Shown: positions 1 to 8,628 of the stretch, piece by piece
Position numbering within the stretch: position 1 is the stretch's first letter
Layout: every line of letters begins with the position of its first letter
Assembly: GCA_026391355.1 (NCBI GenBank)
Contig: JAPLDH010000023.1
Location: 16,739-80,738, forward strand
Direction of reading: 5' to 3'
DNA from: Bacteroidota bacterium
Lineage (GTDB): Bacteria > Bacteroidota > Bacteroidia > Bacteroidales > FEN-979
DNA: 64,000 nucleotides
Position numbers and translations under genes: made by a program
Notes under the pieces: model-generated
Told to the model about the DNA's origin: nothing
What the model saw: only the letters and a program-made list of their open reading frames with translations
The model's database searches: none

Positions 1-59
1 TAGGTACCATCGAAGAGGCCATCGAAAAAGGAAAGAAGATCCTGGCTGAAAGCAAATAA
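1..59 (+). CDS. atpD: F1 ATP synthase beta subunit, C-terminal end (partial)
   Basis: Only the last 18 codons and the TAA stop are in the window; the reading frame starts at base 3. The peptide GTIEEAIEKGKKILAESK fits the extreme C terminus of the F1 ATPase beta subunit, the catalytic subunit of ATP synthase. It sits 11 bases upstream of an epsilon-subunit gene on the same strand, the usual beta-epsilon order of Bacteroidota ATP synthase operons. The identification rests on this short tail plus context. Confidence 0.85.
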   Translation, partial: GTIEEAIEKGKKILAESK

Positions 60-70
60 CCACTGAAACA

Positions 71-310
71 ATGAAGGTCGATATCATTACTCCCGACACG
101 ATCCTTTTCTCCGGCGATGACGTTCACCTCGTCCAGTTACCGGGAATTGACGGTTCCTTTGAGATTATGAACCACCATGCCCCGCTCATTTCGGTTTTGA
201 AAAAAGGGAAAATCAAGATAGAGGCAGATGGACAGAGTCCCCGGTTTTTTGAAGTAAAGGGGGGAGTTATCGAAGTAGCAAACAACAAAGTTCTCGTTCT
301 GGCAGAATAG
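71..310 (+). CDS. atpC: F1 ATP synthase epsilon subunit (short form)
   Basis: A 79-residue protein matching the N-terminal beta-sandwich domain of F1 epsilon: it opens MKVDIITPDTILFSGDD and carries PGIDGSFEIMNHHAPLIS, the family's typical G-x-F-x-x-x-x-x-H-x-P-L segment. Epsilon joins the central stalk of ATP synthase and helps regulate rotation. The C-terminal two-helix arm of longer epsilon subunits (about 130 residues) is absent, which is common in Bacteroidota. It lies 11 bases after atpD and is followed by a strong terminator, so it is probably the last gene of this ATP synthase operon. Start chosen as the first ATG after atpD. Confidence 0.93.
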   Translation: MKVDIITPDTILFSGDDVHLVQLPGIDGSFEIMNHHAPLISVLKKGKIKIEADGQSPRFFEVKGGVIEVANNKVLVLAE

Positions 311-330
311 TTGAGGATTTTTAACGGTAA

Positions 331-369
331 AAAAAACCCGGAAAATTATTGAATTTGCCGGGTTTTTTT
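331..369 (+). terminator. Rho-independent terminator after atpC
   Basis: A CCCGG/CCGGG stem is extended by an A-run on the left (331-336) and a T-run on the right (363-369), with a 16-base loop. It lies 20 bases after the atpC stop. The A-run and T-run make it readable in both directions, so it may also stop leftward transcripts from the gene ending at 450. Confidence 0.85.
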
Positions 370-382
370 CTTTTCTATGGTT

Positions 383-436
383 CCCTCCCCTGTTTTGGGG
401 AGTCTGCCTGCCGGTAGGCAGGGGCAAGGGAGGGGG
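383..436. repeat. GC-rich REP-like inverted repeat
   Basis: The inner near-palindrome TGCCTGCCGGTAGGCA (405-420) is flanked by outer arms CCCTCCCCTG (383-392) and CAGGGGcaaGGGAGGG (419-434), which pair with a small bulge. The base composition differs sharply from the surrounding AT-richer sequence. It lies in the convergent gap between atpC and the foldase gene, the usual position for dispersed REP-type elements. No second full copy was noticed in the window. Confidence 0.5.
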
Positions 437-449
437 CATCCATTACCTG

Positions 450-2570
450 TTAATAGAATTTCAGGCGATTGTCTGAGATGGAAGCTGCTTTTTTCAATGC
501 ATCAAATGCAGCGCTCGAAACACGTGATACAAAATTTGTCATCATCTGATTTCTTTCAACTGAATAATCCTGTTTGGGAGGAGCCGGAATCACTTCATCG
601 ATGAGGACAAAATAAGCACCGAATCTTCCTTCCAGCGGGCCGTGGACCACCCCTTTATTCATATTAAAGAGCTGGCCTAAAATTTCTGCTTCCCTGCTTA
701 TGGCTGAAGTACCATATCCACCGAAAGTAATCCTTGCAGTGTCAACCTTTGATCTGAATTGAGTGGCTAGGGAATACACATCTTTTGTGACCATAAATGA
801 CTTGGCCATTTTGTCAGTCAGTAATTTCACCTTCACTTCATTTTTTACGGCAGGGGTTAATCTGTCCTTTACTTTTTCCAGCGCTAACGTGCCCTTTGGT
901 AATATATTCTTCAGCACTACCACTACATATTTCCCGCCAAGATCAAACACCGGGGAAACTTCTCCCACCTGGGTTTTCTCAGCATAAGCCCAACGAACAA
1001 CTTCACGAACATTGGTAAGCCCATTGATGTTATTGTCCATCTCTTTCAATGACTGGGAACTCTTTTTCTGAAGTCCTTTCTCAACAGCGGCTTTGTCAAA
1101 AGCTTCGGCAGTCCGGTTCTGTCCGGCAAAAGCGCTGGCTTTAATATAAGTATCCTGGTAAGTCTGGTTACTCGGAGCAATCTGACGCTGAATATAGGCA
1201 ATCCTGACCTTCTTCACAGGTGGCGTTTTATCAGTGAGCTTGAAAATAGCATATCCGACAGGTGTTTCAATGATCTTGATTTCACTGACTTTCATATCCA
1301 GGCCGTTCTTGAAAAAGAGCCAGTAATTTGCATTGCCGTCAGCAAACCATTTAAGGTCGCCGCCGTCATCCTTTGCTGTAGGGTATTCTGAAAGCACTTT
1401 TGCCGCCTGGGGAAACTGATCGGGAACTTTCTTGAGGATCACCAGCAGACTGTCAGCTTTTTTCTTTGCCTGTTCTTTGGTTCTTTTGACACTTTCGCTG
1501 ACTTTTGTTCCTTCCCATGTGATAAGGATCATACTTGCTTTCATTGAATCCGGACGATCCTGGATGTTCATGACCTTGGCCATATACCAATTCATATTAT
1601 CCTGGAACGGAGGAATAAAAGAACCTGAAGGGTTAGAGAATGCAAGGGAATCAAGCTTACCCTGCAATTGTCCTTTTTTCATGTACGCGCTGTCGTATTT
1701 CTTATCCGAATTGGCATTAACATAGTCAGGAACATCTGAAGTAGAAAGAAAATCCTTATAAATGCTCTGGACATCCTCGAAAATCCTTTTTTGGTCAATG
1801 GGTGATGGAGCCACTTCAAATGTTACATACTCAATATCGCGCGCAGCATCAGGCTGATCAAAAAACTGTTTGTATTCATTATAATAATGCTGATAATCGG
1901 CATCGGTCAATTTAACATCATTGTCAGGTATCTCCTGGTAACTGGGAGCCACATCCCTGATCTTCAGTGCCTCCGTTTGGCGGATGTACTCTTTCTTCAG
2001 AAAAGCTTTCGGGATATAATATCCCTTGGCAAGAAGATTATCATATTTGGCCTGGATCCTTTCCTCTTTGATTGCTTTTTCAAACCTAAGCCATTGTTCC
2101 TTGGCTTTGGGCTCCATCTTGTCGAGGTTCTTGAGATAGTTAAGTACCATACCAGGATCGTATAATCCCGTTTTCGGATCTTTAAAATATTGAAGGATAT
2201 AACGATGAGGGTTTTTCCCCTGTACCTGGTCAAACAATTCCTCTGGAGAAACCACCAGCCCCAATTCATCATATTGCTTGTTCATCAGGATATCCCTGAC
2301 CATAGTGGTCCAGGTATTTTCCCGGATATTGAACGTCTGCTCTTCCGTAATCTTTTCATTCCCTGCATTTTCCTTTTGTAATGCCAGAGCTTGTTCAACT
2401 TTTGAATTGAAATCGCCGGATGTTATTGCTTCTCCACTTATTGAACCAATATCATTGGTGCCTTTGTACCTTTTTTTTCCGAAGTCCCCAATCACAAATG
2501 CCGCGATGGCAACACCAATAATGATTACAGCTAATCCTGAATGTTTCCGTATTCTTCCAATAATCGCCAT
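450..2570 (-). CDS. Periplasmic peptidylprolyl isomerase / SurA-PpiD-type foldase
   Basis: About 706 residues from the ATG at 2570; an in-frame ATG 54 bases further upstream gives an unlikely leader. The N terminus MAIIGRIRKHSGLAVIIIG is a short cytoplasmic stretch followed by one membrane anchor (about residues 12-30), as in PpiD, so most of the protein is periplasmic. A SurA_N-like helical region follows, and a parvulin-like segment lies around residues 310-440. The expected role is chaperone and prolyl isomerase for outer-membrane protein folding. Downstream on the same strand are lptC and an outer-membrane protein, an envelope-assembly neighbourhood. The parvulin core is divergent, so isomerase activity is not certain. 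Confidence 0.8.
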   Translation of the reverse strand: MAIIGRIRKHSGLAVIIIGVAIAAFVIGDFGKKRYKGTNDIGSISGEAITSGDFNSKVEQALALQKENAGNEKITEEQTFNIRENTWTTMVRDILMNKQYDELGLVVSPEELFDQVQGKNPHRYILQYFKDPKTGLYDPGMVLNYLKNLDKMEPKAKEQWLRFEKAIKEERIQAKYDNLLAKGYYIPKAFLKKEYIRQTEALKIRDVAPSYQEIPDNDVKLTDADYQHYYNEYKQFFDQPDAARDIEYVTFEVAPSPIDQKRIFEDVQSIYKDFLSTSDVPDYVNANSDKKYDSAYMKKGQLQGKLDSLAFSNPSGSFIPPFQDNMNWYMAKVMNIQDRPDSMKASMILITWEGTKVSESVKRTKEQAKKKADSLLVILKKVPDQFPQAAKVLSEYPTAKDDGGDLKWFADGNANYWLFFKNGLDMKVSEIKIIETPVGYAIFKLTDKTPPVKKVRIAYIQRQIAPSNQTYQDTYIKASAFAGQNRTAEAFDKAAVEKGLQKKSSQSLKEMDNNINGLTNVREVVRWAYAEKTQVGEVSPVFDLGGKYVVVVLKNILPKGTLALEKVKDRLTPAVKNEVKVKLLTDKMAKSFMVTKDVYSLATQFRSKVDTARITFGGYGTSAISREAEILGQLFNMNKGVVHGPLEGRFGAYFVLIDEVIPAPPKQDYSVERNQMMTNFVSRVSSAAFDALKKAASISDNRLKFY

Positions 2571-2639
2571 TATTCTGTTATTTAAAATAGTTTGCAAAAC
2601 TATATAAAATTCCCGAAAGTACAAAAGCTTCGGAGAAAA

Positions 2640-3239
2640 TCAGATGGAATCCTTTCTGACAGTCATTTCACCTGTAAGATGTGTAAAAGTATAATTTGTG
2701 AAAGATTCATTCGATTCCAGTCCTTCCACATAAAAGACTTTATCAGATGTTGTAATTTTTGACTTTACATCACTGTAAATCCTGGCTTTCTTCTCATCCC
2801 AAAAAAGATGCTCCGTGTTGAGTTGCTGATTTTTAATCTCATTCCTCACAACAACATTTCCCCTGGCTTCCATCATTTTGATATTTTCCATTCTTTTTCC
2901 CCAGGCACCGGTGATGGTAGTTTCCACGCGCATGGCTGAATCATAAATAAAAACCTTGAATCCTTGCGGGAATTCCATCCTCGGATCTTCCCCTTCATAC
3001 CGGTTGATCAGGGGGCTGAATAGTTTAGCCTGAATTTTGCCTGAATCGCTGAAAGTTACTTCAATGGTCTTAGCCGACATCACCGGCGCTGTATATTCAT
3101 GCACAATGTCATTGACCGTTTGCAGGTCATTTCCACAACCGGAGAAGAATATGGCATAATGGAAAAGGAATAAAACCAGAACCGGAAGAAAAAGCCGATG
3201 GTTTCCCGGGGTTAGAAATACTTTCTTTTTACAAACCAT
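2640..3239 (-). CDS. lptC: LPS export protein LptC
   Basis: A 199-residue protein with a hydrophobic N-terminal segment ending FFSGCGND, which resembles a lipobox cysteine or a single anchor. The rest is beta-rich with LptC-like phrases such as TIEVTFSDSGKIQAKLFSP and RGNVVVRNEIKNQQL. LptC forms part of the periplasmic bridge carrying lipopolysaccharide from LptBFG to LptA/LptD. The ORF overlaps the upstream outer-membrane protein gene by 28 bases, indicating one transcript. A later start would remove the overlap, but the signal or anchor segment supports this one. Confidence 0.8.
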   Translation of the reverse strand: MVCKKKVFLTPGNHRLFLPVLVLFLFHYAIFFSGCGNDLQTVNDIVHEYTAPVMSAKTIEVTFSDSGKIQAKLFSPLINRYEGEDPRMEFPQGFKVFIYDSAMRVETTITGAWGKRMENIKMMEARGNVVVRNEIKNQQLNTEHLFWDEKKARIYSDVKSKITTSDKVFYVEGLESNESFTNYTFTHLTGEMTVRKDSI

Positions 3240-4489
3240 CTTTCGTATATGGAGAAACCAACAACAAATCTGAAATAGGTTTCCTGGATAAGGCCGTTAT
3301 TGGTTGTGCCCATCGAACCCCACTGTATCCCGAGGTTCAGCGCTGTTTTCATTCCACGTAACGGCAATCCGATACCTGCGCTGATGGCATATTCGGTCAG
3401 CATTTTTCCCCTGAGTTGCAGGTAGGAGTTATCATAAAGAAACCCGATCCGGTAACGGATCCTTTTCAGATAGTTGTTATAATTATTCAGATCGGGGAGG
3501 AATTCAGCGCCCACGCTTATCTGGTAACTATCAATCAGCGAATCACTCCGCCCGAATGCTGTAAACTTACTCCAATCCTGCCATTTGGAATCGATACCGA
3601 TCACCCATTTGTCCGTCTTCTCAAGTGAAATGCCTCCACCAAGCATCATTGGAATAAGAAAGGTACCTTTTTCACCCTCGGCTTTCTCAATGGTATCCCT
3701 GACATGTTCAGTACCGTCAGCACCAAGGAAAAACGTCTGGGCAACCATATCTGTTTTCGCCCTGACTTTCGTTTGGGGAGCAAAAACAGCCCCGGCTATC
3801 AGGTGCAAATCGTCTTTGAGACGAAAGGAATACTGTACTCCGAAATTGAAATAGAAATCGCTGATGGTGATATTATTGTCAACCTTAAAATTTGACAGGT
3901 ATAATGAATCAGGATAAAGAACAGTTGCTTCCCTGTTCATCGAACCAAACAGGTACGACGCATTCATTCCGACAGAGAGGTTTTTAAATGGCCGGAACCC
4001 GTTTCCCCAAAAAAACCGGTTAATTCCGCCCGAACCCGAATAAAGACGATCGACAATCCCCACATCCGTTATCGTTTGCTGGTTCAGGATGTTGTACCCC
4101 ACGTCACTGAATGGGACAAGTCCCAGACTGGTTCTCCACCAATGTGTTACAGGCATCCCGAAAAGAATGTGCGAAAGAGAGGTATAATTCCGGCTTTGTG
4201 ACTGAAGAGTGGAATTCAGGGTCACAAAATTACTGATGAAAGCTCCCTCAAAAAGGAAGGATGTTGAGTCAAAAGCAGTGTACGATGCAGGATTACAATA
4301 ATTGATATGTAACGGACTACGCATTCCTACACCAGTTTCGCCCATCGAGAAGTTCCAGGCATTATTGTTCCCCGCAACATCACCCAATCCAAAACGGGAA
4401 TAAGGTGATGCGATCCGGATCTGCGCAAAACTATTCACCGGGATCATTGGGAATATGAGCAGGAATGAGAAGAGTAATTTTTTAACCAT
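3212..4489 (-). CDS. Outer-membrane beta-barrel protein of unknown function
   Basis: About 425 residues beginning MVKKLLFSFLLIFPMIPVNSF-A-Q, a clear Sec signal peptide. The start at 4489 was chosen because it gives this signal and lies just past the coaX stop; an ATG at 4498 overlapping coaX is possible. The mature protein begins with IRIASPYSRFGLGDV, a phrase seen in Bacteroidota outer-membrane proteins, and has alternating hydrophobic and aromatic strands typical of a barrel, ending near RFVVGFSIYERWFVKRKYF. A transport-like role is possible but not shown. It lies between coaX and lptC on the same strand. Confidence 0.7.
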   Translation of the reverse strand: MVKKLLFSFLLIFPMIPVNSFAQIRIASPYSRFGLGDVAGNNNAWNFSMGETGVGMRSPLHINYCNPASYTAFDSTSFLFEGAFISNFVTLNSTLQSQSRNYTSLSHILFGMPVTHWWRTSLGLVPFSDVGYNILNQQTITDVGIVDRLYSGSGGINRFFWGNGFRPFKNLSVGMNASYLFGSMNREATVLYPDSLYLSNFKVDNNITISDFYFNFGVQYSFRLKDDLHLIAGAVFAPQTKVRAKTDMVAQTFFLGADGTEHVRDTIEKAEGEKGTFLIPMMLGGGISLEKTDKWVIGIDSKWQDWSKFTAFGRSDSLIDSYQISVGAEFLPDLNNYNNYLKRIRYRIGFLYDNSYLQLRGKMLTEYAISAGIGLPLRGMKTALNLGIQWGSMGTTNNGLIQETYFRFVVGFSIYERWFVKRKYF

Positions 4490-4490
4490 T

Positions 4491-5225
4491 TCAGACATTA
4501 AAAACAAGTATTTCATGGAGTCCCTGAAGGACAATATTTGGGCTTGCAAAGATGCTAATTTTTAACAACTTATTAAAATAGATCAGATCTCCCCCGCCGA
4601 GGATGACTTTTAACCCAGGGTATTTTTCCCGGTAAAGAGAAGCAAACCATTCCATTTCAGATACTATTCCGTGAATAACACCCGCTATTATCGACTCTTT
4701 GGTATCCATACCCAGGGGGTCCACAAGGCCTTCTTTACCGGTAAAGCTTAATAACGGCAATTTACCGGTAAAAGTATGCAATGACTGAAATCGCATCTGC
4801 ATACCGGGCGAGATTGCACCGCCGAGAAACTCTTTTTCAGCGCTGACCAGATTATAGGTTATACAGGTTCCTGCCACAATGATCAGCACATACTCACCGG
4901 GAAACAAGGAAGCTCCGGCAACAGCCGCAGCCAGCCGGTCCTTCCCCAACTCCTTTGGGGTCCTGTAAAGATTGACCACTGGAATCGGCGTTTCTTCAGT
5001 TAGCTCGATAAACCGGAAGTTAGTTTTCAACCAACGGGTCAGGAATAATGGATGCCGGATTACACTAGAAAGGATACAGGCTTCAATTCCCGGGATTTCC
5101 GCTGCAAAAGACTGAACAATTTTTAAGGAAATTTTCTGACAGGATGCAACTTTATAAAGAGAACCATCAGGATTTGTCAATGCCATTTTTTTATTGGTAT
5201 TGCCAAGATCGAGGATCAGGTTCAT
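4491..5225 (-). CDS. coaX: Type III pantothenate kinase
   Basis: A 244-residue ASKHA-fold kinase that phosphorylates pantothenate in the first step of coenzyme A synthesis. It has the phosphate-binding LDLGNTNKK at residues 5-13, the GKDR motif at 94-97 that carries the catalytic aspartate of the family, and FLGGAISPGMQMR further on. The usual DxGTxxTxD motif reads VAGTCITYN at 117-125, so two normally acidic positions are Val and Asn. It overlaps the upstream membrane-protein gene by 4 bases (ATGA), implying translational coupling. Confidence 0.85.
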   Translation of the reverse strand: MNLILDLGNTNKKMALTNPDGSLYKVASCQKISLKIVQSFAAEIPGIEACILSSVIRHPLFLTRWLKTNFRFIELTEETPIPVVNLYRTPKELGKDRLAAAVAGASLFPGEYVLIIVAGTCITYNLVSAEKEFLGGAISPGMQMRFQSLHTFTGKLPLLSFTGKEGLVDPLGMDTKESIIAGVIHGIVSEMEWFASLYREKYPGLKVILGGGDLIYFNKLLKISIFASPNIVLQGLHEILVFNV

Positions 5226-6157
5226 AATGCAATGTTAAGTTTTAGGATAATACCAAGAATCACCATAGTAAGGGTCCCCCAGAACAGCCAACCCCATTCA
5301 ATGCTGACCTCACGGGGGTTTTTACCATAATGTTCTGATGGATAATTGTTTGCACGTATCCACAGGGGAATCAGCAAAAGCAACATGGAAAGGTTTACCC
5401 CTGTTTCAAGCGCAGAAAAATCAGGCAATGACAGTAAGATGATCACTATATTTCCAAGGATGAACGGGAAAATTACCTGGTTGACAAGATAGGGCCGGTG
5501 GATGGCCTTGTTAAAGTCAGTAAAATACATCTTTGACGAGGAGAGGAACATTTTGTAGTAACGTGATCCAAGGAAGATCATTGCTCCGGCTGTGAGCAAG
5601 CCAAGAGCCCACAGATAAAGACGGTTGGGAAAAACAAACCCAATGGCAGCAGCACATCTTCCGTAGATAAAGGAGCCGAAAAATAATCCGCCCAAAATAT
5701 ATGTCACAGCCTGGTACATGACCCACAGGAAGAACATCCGCTGGTATCTTGAATATTTCCAGTTCTTCGTGTAACGCATGTAACACAATATAGCAATTAT
5801 GCAAACCAATACAGGTCCGATCCCATACACCCCGAATTCCGATCTTTTTTTCCATTGCCGGCTTGTAATCAGGAAATCAATGGTGTTAAAATGAATGATG
5901 GTATGGATGTTAAACCAGGATGCAGCAAATGCAGTAACGAACTGGCTGAAAAAGATGATGATGAAATAAGAAAGCAGGAACAGCAGGGTGGAGTTCAATG
6001 TAATGATCACATAGCTGGAAGAGAAGACAACCGAATATCGTGAAAATGAACTCTTGAAATTTTTGACTCCCCCGGATATTCTTGACTTGAAATGCCTGAC
6101 TTTTGATCTTCTTGGAAGAACCACTTCATCGGGTTCAAATTGTAATTGTTTCCGCAT
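5222..6157 (-). CDS. Multi-pass membrane protein of unknown function
   Basis: A 311-residue protein with a basic cytoplasmic N terminus (residues 1-45, including LPRRSKVRHFKSR) followed by about seven hydrophobic segments. No catalytic motif was recognised. The overall look (about 50-residue soluble lead, helical bundle, KNWKYSRYQRMFF loop) resembles small Yip1-like or DUF-type inner-membrane proteins, but that is weak. It is the first gene of the leftward cluster ahead of coaX, with a TAnnTTTG box about 36 bases upstream. Confidence 0.6.
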   Translation of the reverse strand: MRKQLQFEPDEVVLPRRSKVRHFKSRISGGVKNFKSSFSRYSVVFSSSYVIITLNSTLLFLLSYFIIIFFSQFVTAFAASWFNIHTIIHFNTIDFLITSRQWKKRSEFGVYGIGPVLVCIIAILCYMRYTKNWKYSRYQRMFFLWVMYQAVTYILGGLFFGSFIYGRCAAAIGFVFPNRLYLWALGLLTAGAMIFLGSRYYKMFLSSSKMYFTDFNKAIHRPYLVNQVIFPFILGNIVIILLSLPDFSALETGVNLSMLLLLIPLWIRANNYPSEHYGKNPREVSIEWGWLFWGTLTMVILGIILKLNIAL

Positions 6158-6192
6158 ATGGGTTATAAAGAAAATGAATTACCTATTTTATA

Positions 6193-6200
6193 CAAAAATA
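6193..6200 (-). promoter_or_regulatory. Bacteroidota -7 box upstream of the coaX cluster
   Basis: On the minus strand the bases read TATTTTTG, matching TAnnTTTG, 36 bases before the ATG at 6157. The -33 region at the expected distance reads CTG rather than TTG, so only the -7 element is convincing. Confidence 0.4.
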
Positions 6201-6334
6201 AGGACTAAAATAATATGATCAGGTATTAATCATTATTTTTCTCAGATTTTATAAACGCAAACCGGGGGAGCAGTTTAAATCCCTCAAAAAATTGGGAGGT
6301 CTATAAATTCCTTTTATAAGTTGAAAAAATGTAT

Positions 6335-6342
6335 TATTTTTG
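6335..6342 (+). promoter_or_regulatory. -7 promoter box for tRNA-Phe
   Basis: TATTTTTG matches the Bacteroidota -7 consensus TAnnTTTG and lies 14 bases before the first base of the mature tRNA, an appropriate distance for its transcription start. No clear -33 TTG was found 19-22 bases upstream. Confidence 0.5.
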
Positions 6343-6356
6343 CGCCCTTATTTTAA

Positions 6357-6429
<73 letters not shown>

Positions 6430-6440
6430 CAAAAATATTG

Positions 6441-6477
6441 ACCCTGAACATTGATTATCAATTTGTTCAGGGTTTTT
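6441..6477 (+). terminator. Terminator downstream of tRNA-Phe
   Basis: A perfect 10-bp stem ACCCTGAACA (6441-6450) / TGTTCAGGGT (6464-6473) with a 13-base loop and a T-run to 6477, starting 11 bases after the tRNA. Confidence 0.85.
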
Positions 6478-6628
6478 CATTTTTCAATTGTGGTACTATT
6501 GTGGAACATTTAATACCATATAGGCCGGTATTAATCATTTTTAGCGTGTCCATCTACATCCGCAAGGCACTGAGGGATATTTCTATACCGATGGATATCA
6601 AAAAAAGGATACCAATCGGGATTCAGGT

Positions 6629-7762
6629 TTATTCAAGAAAATAATATTTTTTTAACCAGATTTTAAACATGGGGTCAAGAAATACACCCGTTCCCTGCAT
6701 AGTATCAATGATCTCCTTATCAATCAAAGCCGTTTTTATCCTGCTTACATTTGCTGATGTTCCAAGCTGGTATTTTTGGATGGTCTCTTTTGAACTAAAA
6801 CGGGGTTCTTCGTTGATCATAGCCCTGAGATAATTTACCTGTGTCGTACTGAGTGATTCTGTAAGATTTTGAAATAATAGACTAAGCTGTAACGTGAGCG
6901 AATCCAGTGATTGATCAATCACCTGACCGGTCATTATATTATCGCATCGCAGCCAGCACAATTGTGCCAGTTGCTGAACATAATAAGGATGATTGTCAAC
7001 CAGTGTTGCAATCCGATAGGATTGCTCAGGGGCGATTTCTTTGCCTGTTGCATGAAACCGTTCTGTAATATATTTTTCCCAGTCTTTTGTGGAAATTTTT
7101 TCAATGAACATCAGATCCCCGAATTTATAAAAAGGCATAGATGGCGATGTAAAAACTTGTATTAGCATGTGGCGTTTACTTCCAAATAAACAATACGACA
7201 CATCATGATGTTGTTGCCAGTGAGAACGTAATTGTTTTTGAAAAGCTACTGTATCATTGTAAAATCCAATATTCTGGAATTCATCAATGCAGACGATTAT
7301 TTTCCATCCTTTTGATTTTGCAATCTGTTGAGGAAGATCCAGTATTTCGTCCGGTTGTTTTTTAACCTCACTCCAATTCAATCCAAGGGAAAATTCCTGA
7401 AAATGATCGGGAGAGAAGCTGATCTTTGGAATCCATTGTTTGAAAAAATCCTTTGTGAAAGAAATAATTTCCTGAAGTTTTGTGGTAGTTCCCCTGATAA
7501 CCTGTTCTGCCATCTTGCGGTAAAAATCTTCTTCAGACCGGACATTGAACAGGTCGATGGAAATAATCTTTATTTTCTTATTCTCCTGCATGACCACGCG
7601 GGAGACTTTTTGCATCAGGGATGATTTACCCCATCGCCTTGGAGAGATCATGATTGTGTTGATGCCGGACATGAAATTGTTTTTCAAACGGATGATCTCT
7701 TCGGTCCTGTTGGTGAAATCGTCCCCCGAGGCTAGTTTCCCGAATATAAAAGGTGTTTCCAT
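6629..7762 (-). CDS. P-loop ATPase of the archaeal/STAND-like ATPase_2 type with C-terminal winged helix
   Basis: A 377-residue protein. Residues 41-48 (PRRWGKSS) form the ATPase_2-type Walker A with its typical PRRxGKS context, and IVCIDEFQN around 158-164 is Walker B. The C-terminal 90 residues look like a winged-helix DNA-binding region (NYLRAMINEEPRFSSKETIQKYQLGTSANVSRI). Such proteins are widespread in Bacteroidota; their function is poorly known, and they are often discussed as regulatory or defence-type NTPases. It stands alone, with its own promoter overlapping a 12-bp inverted repeat, which suggests self-regulation. The N terminus METPFIFGKLASGDDFTNR is typical of the family and fixes the start. 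Confidence 0.75.
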   Translation of the reverse strand: METPFIFGKLASGDDFTNRTEEIIRLKNNFMSGINTIMISPRRWGKSSLMQKVSRVVMQENKKIKIISIDLFNVRSEEDFYRKMAEQVIRGTTTKLQEIISFTKDFFKQWIPKISFSPDHFQEFSLGLNWSEVKKQPDEILDLPQQIAKSKGWKIIVCIDEFQNIGFYNDTVAFQKQLRSHWQQHHDVSYCLFGSKRHMLIQVFTSPSMPFYKFGDLMFIEKISTKDWEKYITERFHATGKEIAPEQSYRIATLVDNHPYYVQQLAQLCWLRCDNIMTGQVIDQSLDSLTLQLSLLFQNLTESLSTTQVNYLRAMINEEPRFSSKETIQKYQLGTSANVSRIKTALIDKEIIDTMQGTGVFLDPMFKIWLKKYYFLE

Positions 7763-7778
7763 AATCTGTTATTTTGTA

Positions 7779-7809
7779 CAAAGATAGCTAACATATTTGT
7801 AACTAACAA
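7779..7809 (-). promoter_or_regulatory. Promoter of the ATPase gene
   Basis: Minus-strand TTG (7807-7809), 20-base spacer, TATCTTTG (7779-7786): a full match to the Bacteroidota -33/-7 pattern. It lies 17 bases ahead of the ATG at 7762, so the leader is very short. Confidence 0.7.
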
Positions 7810-7817
7810 ACATGTTA
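7789..7817. promoter_or_regulatory. Operator-like inverted repeat inside the ATPase promoter
   Basis: TAACATATTTGT (7789-7800) and ACAAACATGTTA (7806-7817) are 12-bp arms with one mismatch around AACTA. The repeat covers the spacer and -33 element of the promoter, the position expected for a repressor site. The adjacent gene itself ends in a putative winged helix, so autoregulation is a plausible inference. Confidence 0.5.
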
Positions 7818-8132
7818 CTAATCAGGTTGTGAGATTTGCATAAAGTTTCATCAGGAATCCACTTTTCACCGGATATCAGATCGTGTGGATCCCCTTGGAG
7901 GAAGCACCTTTAACGCCCCGCATGCATAACCCAATCTGCCTTTTCATCCCCATAGTATTTTGTTTGAAAGATCAAATCTTTAGCCCAAAATATAAAGACA
8001 AATATGACTTTTCGGAGTGGACTCATTATTTAAAACAACTATCAAAACAGCAAAAACCTAAAATCGGAATACCTTTGTCATTACTAATTCAATTATTGCA
8101 AATAGCAAGAAACTTTGGAAAGAAAGACCTAT
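7818..8132. other. Gap with a degenerate open frame
   Basis: About 315 bases without a convincing gene. A plus-strand frame opens at 7883 and runs to 8155 (90 codons), overlapping the next gene. Its first half has no protein-like character, while its last 50 residues (around YDFSEWTHYLKQL and QLLQIARNFGKKDLY) look like real coding sequence, so it may be the tail of a truncated gene. No family was recognised. Confidence 0.3.
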
Positions 8133-8609
8133 ATGATCAAAAAGAACAAACTTGACAAATCATTTGGATCAGTTGGAACTTCCGCTGGGGTGTTCTTGTT
8201 CATTGCTGGGGTAATCATTACATACTTTTACATTTCGGGACTAATCTTGGTGCTGCTTGGAGCCTTCTTTGGATTTACTTCCACGAGCACGCTGATCGAT
8301 TATGATAAAAAGCGGGTTAAGTTTTCAAACGATATATTCGGGATTATTAAGATTGGCAAATGGATTAATATCGAGTCCGATATGAAGATTGGGATTAAAA
8401 AATCAGATGTTACCTGGCGAGCATACGGAGCAAGTAATCAGGCTATTGATGTTATTGTTAAAGATTTCAGGCTCATCCTTTTTGATTCTGACAACAAAGA
8501 GATCATGCAGATCAAAAAAACAGATTCGCTTGATGCAGCTAAAATAGAACGTGAAACACTGTCTAATAAATTGGGATTGTGTATAGTTGTACCACATTAT
8601 AAGACATAA
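8133..8609 (+). CDS. Small two-helix membrane protein, unknown function
   Basis: About 158 residues from the ATG at 8133 (MIKKNKLDKSF); an ATG 18 bases earlier is possible. Two hydrophobic helices lie at about residues 18-55 (GVFLFIAGVIITYFYISG and LILVLLGAFFGF). A C-terminal soluble domain (VKFSNDIFGIIKIGKWINI, later FRLILFDSDNKEIMQI) resembles the PH-like folds of many small Bacteroidota membrane proteins. No catalytic motif is visible. It lies 19 bases before a DUF5808 gene on the same strand and may be co-transcribed with it. Confidence 0.6.
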   Translation: MIKKNKLDKSFGSVGTSAGVFLFIAGVIITYFYISGLILVLLGAFFGFTSTSTLIDYDKKRVKFSNDIFGIIKIGKWINIESDMKIGIKKSDVTWRAYGASNQAIDVIVKDFRLILFDSDNKEIMQIKKTDSLDAAKIERETLSNKLGLCIVVPHYKT

Positions 8610-8628
8610 AACTGGAACAAGAAAAATC

